Shown here: in pieces, positions 33,417 to 38,504 of the stretch | How positions within the stretch are numbered: the first letter of the stretch is position 1 | Layout of the letters: every line of letters starts with the position of its first letter | Assembly: GCF_003859805.1 (NCBI RefSeq) | Contig: NZ_RQZG01000021.1 | Coordinates: 1-38,504 of the forward strand | Direction of reading: 5' to 3' | DNA: 38,504 bases | Source: Arachnia propionica | GTDB taxonomy: Bacteria > Actinomycetota > Actinomycetes > Propionibacteriales > Propionibacteriaceae | The notes under the pieces: model-generated | What the model saw: only the letters and a program-made list of their open reading frames with translations | Database searches by the model: none | What the model was told of the DNA's origin: nothing | Translations under genes and position numbers: made by a program

Positions 33417-33428
33417 GTTAACGCTAAC
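33417..33428. promoter_or_regulatory. LacI-type operator upstream of the sugar importer operon
   Basis: GTTAACGCTAAC is a near-perfect palindrome of the TTAACG/CGTTAA kind bound by many LacI-family regulators in actinobacteria. It lies about 50 bp before the binding-protein ATG, in or near the expected promoter. No LacI-family gene was found in the window, so the repressor must be encoded elsewhere. Confidence 0.6.
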
Positions 33429-33506
33429 ATCAGGAATGATAAACGACCCGACCCGAAATGTCACGACATTTGCCAGCAGGAGTGCCAAGGCCCTCGTCGC
33501 AGGCCC

Positions 33507-34079
33507 TCAGAGCCGACGGATGACGCGGGCCGGGCTGCCCACGACCACCGCCAGGGGCGGCACGTCCTTCGTCACGACGGCCCCCGCACCGACCACCGCA
33601 CCGTAGCCGACCCGGACCCCGCCGAGGATGGTGGCGTTCGCCCCCACGAGGACCTTCTCCTCCAGCTCCACCGGGGCCGGAATCAGGTCGGCCCGACGGT
33701 TGGGGTCGAGGTCGTGGTTCAAGGTCGCGACGACCACGTTGTGGCCGATGAGCACGCCGTCGCCGATCTTCAGACCGCCCTGGTCCTGGAACCGGCAGCC
33801 GGAGTTGATGACGACGTCGCCCCCGATCTCGGTGTTCTTCCCGCAGTCGGTGGTGAAGGGTGGGAACAGGGTCACGGAATCCGGCACCCGACGCCCGAAC
33901 AGCAGGGTCAGCAGCATCCTGAGCTCCGCGGGTTCGTGGTAGGTGCCATTGATCTCGGCGCACAGCAACAGCGCCTCCTGGGACAGGGCGTGCATCTGCT
34001 CGAGGACCGCATCACCTGCCCTGACCGGCTCGCCGGAGGCCATGCGGTCCCGAAACCCCTGGACGTCGACGGTACTCAT
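33507..34079 (-). CDS. sugar O-acetyltransferase (LacA/Maa/NodL type)
   Basis: 190 aa from ATG 34079; a GTG at 34085 would add two residues. The N-terminal helical cap ([17 protein letters not shown]-like [12 protein letters not shown]) is typical of the Mac domain. The left-handed beta-helix follows with hexapeptide repeats: [31 protein letters not shown], and [30 protein letters not shown]. The catalytic His lies in [15 protein letters not shown]. It transfers acetyl groups from acetyl-CoA to hydroxyls of a sugar, possibly detoxifying non-metabolised sugars taken up by the neighbouring importer. It precedes the operator region on the same strand and may be a separate transcription unit. Confidence 0.9.
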   Translation of the reverse strand: MSTVDVQGFRDRMASGEPVRAGDAVLEQMHALSQEALLLCAEINGTYHEPAELRMLLTLLFGRRVPDSVTLFPPFTTDCGKNTEIGGDVVINSGCRFQDQGGLKIGDGVLIGHNVVVATLNHDLDPNRRADLIPAPVELEEKVLVGANATILGGVRVGYGAVVGAGAVVTKDVPPLAVVVGSPARVIRRL

Positions 34080-34251
34080 GAACACCTAGCCTGCCACGCC
34101 GAGGGGCCTGAATCCCGGCTTTCCCTGTCAACCACTGGGCCGTCTCGCCGATGCCACACCGATACCGTCAGCCCATGGCGATGACACTCAGACCGACCCC
34201 TGATGCCGTCACGAGGCGACGATCCGGGCCATCCGGGCAGCAGCCGCACGG

Positions 34252-34845
34252 TCAGCTGCCGTGAACCCCGCCCCAGGCCTCCTCGGCGGCCGTGATGAGG
34301 TGCAGGACCCCGCGGAAGGTCTCGCGATGTCCCGCATCCGGCATGTGCCGCGCCAGGATCGCCTCGACGCGGGACACGAAGCGTTCCGAGTGCGGGTAGC
34401 CCTCCTCGTTGACATCCGGGTGATCCCCGGGCTCGCTCTCCAGTTCGACGATGTCGGCGACAGCCCCCAGGAAGGCGGTGAGGCTGGGCGCGACCCAGTA
34501 CTCCTCGCCGTCGCCGGGACGGCAACACAGCACGCGTCCCGAGGGGATGTGGACGAACAGCGTCGAGTCATCGACGAGGGTTGCGAAGGGGACGCACTCC
34601 GGCTGCTCCCATCCGTCGGCGAGGGCCTCGCAGTCGGTGACGGGGTGGAAGGTGACGAACACCGGATCACCCACCCGGCAGAACCACTTTCCCTGCCGGA
34701 TGTGGCGGTAGTACTCGCCGAGCTCGCCCCAGTCGTCGGCAGGCAGCGACGGCGCGGGGGTGAAGGACTGGGGCTCGGCCGAGTAGCTCACATCGTTGTC
34801 CACGGCGTAGTGGGCGACGACACGTTGCAGCAGGTGATGGTCCAT
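34252..34845 (-). CDS. hypothetical protein, possibly SUKH/SMI1-like
   Basis: 197 aa with a strong ribosome site (aaaggagga) before ATG 34845. It is soluble and acidic, rich in aromatic residues and histidine. Features: LGEYYRHIRQGKWF, PVFVTFHPVTDCEALADG, CVPFATLVDDSTLFVHIPSG, EYWVAPSLTAFLGAVADIVE and HSERFVSRVEAILARHMPDAGHRETF. The run VPFATLVDDSTLFVHIP...SLTAFLGAV resembles the core of SUKH (SMI1/KNR4) domains, often immunity proteins, but this is a weak match by eye. No toxin gene is adjacent. The upstream gap holds the second 12-bp motif array. The function is unknown. Confidence 0.6.
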   Translation of the reverse strand: MDHHLLQRVVAHYAVDNDVSYSAEPQSFTPAPSLPADDWGELGEYYRHIRQGKWFCRVGDPVFVTFHPVTDCEALADGWEQPECVPFATLVDDSTLFVHIPSGRVLCCRPGDGEEYWVAPSLTAFLGAVADIVELESEPGDHPDVNEEGYPHSERFVSRVEAILARHMPDAGHRETFRGVLHLITAAEEAWGGVHGS

Positions 34846-34923
34846 GGGCTCCTCCTTTGACAGGGTCGGGGCTCCAGTCTGCTCCCACCGTCGTCAAGCG
34901 GCATCCTGCGCCGTCTTCGTGGT

Positions 34924-35048
34924 TTCGCCTGTCTTGATGCTGATTCGCCTGCCATTTTCGCGGCTCGCCTGTCTAACGAGGCAGGCGAATCGAGATTGGG
35001 CAGGCGTTTCCGAATCAAGACAGGCGAACCCGTCGTAAGGCAGGCGAA
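34924..35048. repeat. dyad array of seven 12-bp motifs (locus 2)
   Basis: Same motif as locus 1. Plus-strand copies: 34924-34935, 34944-34955, 34964-34975 (exact 20-bp period). Minus-strand copies: 34978-34989, 34997-35008, 35017-35028, 35037-35048 (19-20-bp period). The two sets meet across a 2-bp centre. Spacers of 7-8 bp are unlike each other except for a recurrent ATC next to the AAG end. The array lies upstream of the 197-aa gene. The rest of this 500-bp gap holds only the two hairpins listed next. Confidence 0.85.
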
Positions 35049-35113
35049 TCAGCGTACTGAGGAGGCCGACGGGAGGGAGCGAGGGGCGGGAGAGGGTGAC
35101 TGGAGGATGGGGT

Positions 35114-35190
35114 GGTCACGAATCGCCGCTTTGCTTCGGTGAGCCCGCGATGTCAACGCTGCCATTGAAGCAACACGGCGATTCGTGACC
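35114..35190. other. nested 15-bp plus 7-bp inverted repeat, possible structured RNA or MITE
   Basis: The outer arms GGTCACGAATCGCCG (35114-35128) and its exact complement (35176-35190) enclose inner arms TTGCTTC (35131-35137) and GAAGCAA (35167-35173), separated by 2-nt bulges on each side. The loop is about 29 nt. It is intergenic, between two minus-strand genes, and is not needed as a terminator because one lies nearer the upstream gene. Confidence 0.6.
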
Positions 35191-35249
35191 GTGGTTGATA
35201 CGGGCGGTTGGCTGGCACCATCAGGCGCTCCTGTTCGGTGAAGAAGAAA

Positions 35250-35286
35250 ATCCCCCAAGTGCGCTTCCAAGAGAGGCGTGGGGGAT
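35250..35286 (-). terminator. intrinsic terminator of the 910-aa gene
   Basis: Read on the minus strand, ATCCCCCA and TGGGGGAT pair across a 21-nt loop and are followed by a T-rich run (tttcttcttc). It begins 60 bp after the stop at 35346. Confidence 0.6.
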
Positions 35287-35345
35287 ATGGTTCCCCCAGC
35301 TTAGACAAGGAGTGGCCCCAAGGCAAGACACAGGCCTGCTCGCGC

Positions 35346-38078
35346 TCACCTGCTCGCGACGACCTCCCGGGCGACCCGGTGGGCCTTCGTCGTGCCCTTG
35401 GATGCGGCCAGTGCTGCGATGTTCGGCAGCAGGGCGGCGCCCGGCACCTCCGGCAGGTACGACAGCAGCGTCTCCAGGACCGAGCCCGTCGACGCGGGTC
35501 GTCGGGCGGCCCCGGTGAGAGACTCCGCGACGGCGACGAGCAACGGCCACACCAGGGCCAGCCCACCCGCGTCGGCGATCATCGCGGCCATCGCAGCGAC
35601 CCGGCTCGGGTTGGGCGTCCAGTGCTCGGCGAGCGGCGACGACCACGCCCGGGCCAGGTCCGAAGGCGCGAGGCGCCCCTCATCCCAGGCCGTCAGCAGG
35701 GCATCCGCGACGGCGTCGGGGCGCGGGATCCGCGAGACCGTCGCCAACGCCGCGAAACACAGCAGCGGGTCGAGTTGGGCCGCCACCTGGAGCACCGCGA
35801 GCAGCGGCTCGCGCGGCGGGGCGCCATTGTCGACGAGTTGCAGCAGCTGCACGCTCGGGCGCGACGTGGCGAACGGCAGCAGCTGCAGCGTCCACGGCCG
35901 GGACAGCCGTTTCGGCTGGTAGGCCTGCGACCAGGCCGAACTGATCCCGAGCATCCCGTGCCCCGGGGCGGGCTCCCCCACGATCTCCAGCTGCGGGCGA
36001 CTCCCCCGCGTCCATCCGATGACGGGTTTCCGTGCCGGAGGGTGGGTGCGGATCTCCGCCGGGGGCTGGGGTTGCCGCCACGCCTCCAGCACCTCCACCA
36101 AGCTCCGCTGCCTGCCGAGGATGGGCGAATCGAGGTGGGAGAGGTCGTCCGGGGCCGTCGTCGGGTCGAGCCGCCCGAGCGCCACCGCCACGTCCACCGA
36201 CCCCACCGCGACCCCTGCCTCGCGGTGGCGGGCGACGCGTTCCGCGAACTCCTTCCACCCCAGCAGCATCCGTTCGTGACTGGGTGTCGAGAGCAGGCAG
36301 GGGATCTCGCCGAGCCTCCCCAGCGTCTCGTGCAGCCGCAGCGTCGTCAGCCGGGCGAGCGCGTCGGGACGCCCGTGGTCGGAGTGGTCCGGGCTGCCGA
36401 ACAGCTCCGCCACCTCGTCGACGGTGCTGGTCCGGGTGAGGCGGTGCAGCTCCGGCAGGCCGTCGACGTGGGCGACGGCGACGACCGCCGCCAGCCAGCG
36501 TTCCAGCCACACCGGGGTGAGCCGGTCGGGGCCCTGGACGCGGTTGTCCGGGCCTGTCGGCCAGCCGCCACCGACCAGATCGAGGGGGTCCAGGGCTGGG
36601 TCGAGGCCCCGCAGCTGGGCCCATGCGTTCCACTCCGGCTCGTCCGGGCGCGTCCAGGTGAGGGGCTCGGCCGGGGTTCCGGCGGGGTCGCGCCAGAGTC
36701 CGACGGGACCGGACTCCTCGACACCGTCGCCCCAGAGGACCAGCAGGTCGCGGGCGAGGTCACGGCAGGTGGTGTTCTTGTCCTCTGCGAGCGCCCGCAC
36801 CGTCTCGAGGACCTCGACCGGCACCGCATCCAGCCGCGACAAGGCCTTCAGCACCTTGCGGCGCGGGGTGACGGCACGGCGGGGAAGCACCTCCTGCGCC
36901 AGGTGGGTCAGCTGGTCGCCGTCGAGGTGGGGCAGGATGTGGTCGACGGCGAGCCGCACGACGGCGTCGTCGGCCCCGGCCAGGACCGTCAGGAGTTCCG
37001 TGCGCAGCCCGGGAAGTTCGTCGGTGAGGTCGAGCTCCTTCAGCCAGTGGACCACCGAGCGTTGCGCCTCGCTCCGTTCGCCGCGTCGCACCGGCTCCAG
37101 CAGGGCCAGGGCCACGTCTCGTCGCTCCTCGGCCGCGATGACGGCAGGGCCGGTGAACAGTGGCCGCCCGGAGAAGGTTCCCGGCACCCGGGATGCGGCG
37201 ATGACCCACTGGGCGAGGTTCGGGGCAGGCGTGGTGAGCGAGTTGGCCCAGGCGGCCCAGAACCCCGCCGCCGTCGGCAGTGGCAGGTCGAAGCGGGTGA
37301 TGAGGGCGCAGAGGTCGCCGAGATGGAGGCGGGCGGCCTCACCCCGGCTGGCGAGGTCCACGAACTCGGCCGCGAAGTCCGGGCCCCGGGCGGTGACAGC
37401 CGCGAGGAGCTGACCCCGCGGCGGCGGGTACCCCCAGCGGGCGAAGCCGAGGGCCTCTGCCGCCTCCCGGGCGGTGCCGCCGTCCTCAAGGGTGAGGATG
37501 GCCCCGAGACCCCCCAGCAGATGGCGCCAGGTCGAGTGCCCCGGCGTCGTCGTGACGTGCTTGAGCACCTCACGGGCCCGGACCCGGTCCTCCTCCGGCA
37601 GCCGGGCCAGGGTTTCGGCGACGGCGTGGTGCCATTGGTTCTCATCCACGCCGCGTGGCTGCAGTCTCCCGAGCCAGGACGGGATGTCGTCGCGCCTGGG
37701 CAGTCCGACGGCGTCGGCGAGGTCGTCCAGGAGCGGGCCGCAGAGTTCGACATCGACGGGGCTGGTCGCGGCGATGAGCGACTCGGCCCAGGCCCGCCCC
37801 CGCCCGGCCCAGTGGTCGACGAGGGCCCGGCGCGCCTGGTCGTCGGCCAGCAGCTCCGCCACGACCTGATGGTGGAGGGGTCCCAGCACCAGCGCAGGGT
37901 CGTCCTCCAGCACGACGAGCAGCGCGGTACGCGGGCAGTCGGCGCGGCCACCGTCGCGCCAGAGGTCACGCAGGGCGGTGCGTTCGTCGTCGCCGAGGGC
38001 TGCCAGGTCGGCGACGAGCCGGGTGGCCGACGGTGCCCGCCGGGCCATCCGGCAGAGGCTCTTCACGGTATGTTGCAT
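35346..38078 (-). CDS. large helical-repeat protein resembling DUF6493
   Basis: 910 aa from ATG 38078 (MQHTVKSLCRMARR), chosen for the strong ribosome site aagggagga; ATG codons at 38099 and 38108 lack one. It is soluble with no signal peptide or membrane segment. It is built of many short helices (HEAT-like feel): TAAGFWAAWANSL, WVIAASRVPGTFSGRPLFTG, RRDVALALLEPVRRGE, VLAGADDAVVRLAVDHILPHL. The C-terminal part has DAVADALLTAWDEGRLAPSD and MIADAGGLALVWPLLVAVAE. These last motifs resemble DUF6493, an actinobacterial family of unknown function often located near SWIM zinc-finger and VWA/AAA genes; none of those is seen here. The PIN-domain fragment ends 16 bp inside its start. Confidence 0.65.
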   Translation of the reverse strand: MQHTVKSLCRMARRAPSATRLVADLAALGDDERTALRDLWRDGGRADCPRTALLVVLEDDPALVLGPLHHQVVAELLADDQARRALVDHWAGRGRAWAESLIAATSPVDVELCGPLLDDLADAVGLPRRDDIPSWLGRLQPRGVDENQWHHAVAETLARLPEEDRVRAREVLKHVTTTPGHSTWRHLLGGLGAILTLEDGGTAREAAEALGFARWGYPPPRGQLLAAVTARGPDFAAEFVDLASRGEAARLHLGDLCALITRFDLPLPTAAGFWAAWANSLTTPAPNLAQWVIAASRVPGTFSGRPLFTGPAVIAAEERRDVALALLEPVRRGERSEAQRSVVHWLKELDLTDELPGLRTELLTVLAGADDAVVRLAVDHILPHLDGDQLTHLAQEVLPRRAVTPRRKVLKALSRLDAVPVEVLETVRALAEDKNTTCRDLARDLLVLWGDGVEESGPVGLWRDPAGTPAEPLTWTRPDEPEWNAWAQLRGLDPALDPLDLVGGGWPTGPDNRVQGPDRLTPVWLERWLAAVVAVAHVDGLPELHRLTRTSTVDEVAELFGSPDHSDHGRPDALARLTTLRLHETLGRLGEIPCLLSTPSHERMLLGWKEFAERVARHREAGVAVGSVDVAVALGRLDPTTAPDDLSHLDSPILGRQRSLVEVLEAWRQPQPPAEIRTHPPARKPVIGWTRGSRPQLEIVGEPAPGHGMLGISSAWSQAYQPKRLSRPWTLQLLPFATSRPSVQLLQLVDNGAPPREPLLAVLQVAAQLDPLLCFAALATVSRIPRPDAVADALLTAWDEGRLAPSDLARAWSSPLAEHWTPNPSRVAAMAAMIADAGGLALVWPLLVAVAESLTGAARRPASTGSVLETLLSYLPEVPGAALLPNIAALAASKGTTKAHRVAREVVASR

Positions 38079-38431
38079 GGATCCTCCCTTGGAGACCATG
38101 TGCGCCACAACTGCCGCGAAGCGGCCTCAGCGAATTGGGGCACGTTGGCCTTCCTGAGACGGTCCAACAATGTACAGAGGGTGATGTGAGGTTTCTTCGT
38201 TGCCTGGGCCTGTTTCCGGAGAGCACCCATGACAACGGATGGGCTGAGGTCCAGTTGGTTGAGGAGGAAACAGTCCGGGGACTGAGCTTCCAGTTTCAAG
38301 GGGCTCAACTGCTGCTCGGGAAAGTCACGGATGTTGAACGTCACGATGACATCCGCCCTTCCCACCGCGGCCGCCGCCACGACATGGCGATCGTTTGGGT
38401 CCGGCAGAGTGATATAGCTCTCTTTAAACAA
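38063..38431 (-). pseudogene. 5'-truncated PIN-domain (VapC-like) toxin
   Basis: About 118 residues match the C-terminal two thirds of a PIN_3-type ribonuclease: LPDPNDRHVVAAAAVGRADVIVTFNIRDFP, with the acidic residues of PDPNDRH and the second core strand IVTFN, then SPDCFLLNQLDLSPSVV and the usual C-terminal helices. The N-terminal strand with the first catalytic Asp (typically near LDTNVL) is missing. Homology stops abruptly near 38413, and the open sequence upstream in this frame does not look coding. The only start codon is a TTG at 38431. It is therefore probably an inactive remnant cut by the neighbouring insertion. No antitoxin is visible. Confidence 0.75.
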
Positions 38432-38504
38432 GATCTTTCTTGTTGATGCGGTATGGGAATGTGTTGTTGGTGATGTAGGTTTCGAAGGCGTGGCGGGTGT
38501 CGGT
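38424..38504 (-). CDS. C-terminal end of an unidentified protein, partial at right edge
   Basis: The last 26 codons of a minus-strand frame are visible (HAFETYITNNTFPYRINKKD, then LV and TAA). The composition is much lower in GC than the window average and rich in Asn and Lys. The frame stops 8 bp inside the truncated PIN gene, at the breakpoint. It could be the tail of a transposase or another mobile gene whose insertion removed the toxin's start. The sequence is too short to identify. Confidence 0.4.
   Translation of the reverse strand, partial: TDTRHAFETYITNNTFPYRINKKDLV

Noticed and set aside
28924-35048. Reading the 12-bp motif arrays as CRISPR
   Set aside because: The repeats are too short, the period is about 20 bp, and half the units are inverted. 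No cas gene is present.
35208-38189. A 993-codon open frame on the plus strand across the 910-aa gene
   Set aside because: It is an antisense shadow of a GC-rich gene: it has low-complexity Arg/Gly/Pro composition and no motifs, whereas the minus strand has a ribosome site, helical pattern and terminator.

Overview
The window is GC-rich (roughly two thirds G+C), with dense, often ATGA/GTGA-overlapping genes, Tat-type lipoprotein signals, a Ser/Thr kinase carrying an extracytoplasmic domain, and a LacI-type operator. Together these point to an actinobacterium, plausibly of the Propionibacteriales; the genus is inference. No tRNA, rRNA or CRISPR array was recognised.

Layout. (1) 1-1500: a decayed zone with a multiply frameshifted IS5-type transposase and a frameshifted small lipoprotein gene. 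(2) 1832-2932: a PfkB-family sugar kinase. (3) 3003-11270, plus strand: six consecutive Tat lipoproteins of about 430-490 aa. They alternate strictly between two subfamilies (A-B-A-B-A-B), so this is a two-gene unit triplicated in tandem. (4) 11278-11345: a perfect 23-bp inverted repeat between convergent operons. (5) 19546-11356, minus strand: three copies of a different two-gene unit encoding two-helix membrane proteins with a conserved cytoplasmic helical domain. Units 2 and 3 are separated by a Rieske/FMN glutamate-synthase-like enzyme and a 4Fe-4S/GNAT fusion. (6) 19592-21139, plus strand: a membrane Ser/Thr kinase divergent from the membrane-protein units. Regions 3, 5 and 6 together look like an undescribed envelope sensing or signalling system (inference).

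(7) 21182-25920: a probable defence island. A DUF262 (GmrSD-like) gene overlaps a HipA-like kinase on the plus strand, and this pair runs convergently, with overlapping 3' ends, into an RloA/RloB (AbiL-like) pair on the minus strand. (8) 28793-26009: an ABC ATPase and two membrane components, probably an export or resistance transporter. (9) 33367-29090: a sugar ABC importer (binding protein, two permeases) ending in a GH29 alpha-L-fucosidase, with a LacI-type operator upstream. A sugar O-acetyltransferase and a small unknown gene lie upstream on the same strand. (10) 38078-35346: a 910-aa protein resembling DUF6493. (11) 38063-38504: a 5'-truncated PIN-domain toxin abutting the tail of an unidentified, lower-GC reading frame.

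Two intergenic loci (28924-29027 and 34924-35048) hold the same unusual structure: six or seven copies of a 12-bp motif (TTCGCCTGYCTT) at a period of about 20 bp, three copies facing one way and the rest the other, around a short centre. I know of no named element with this structure. All functions are inferred from reading the translations; no database search was run.
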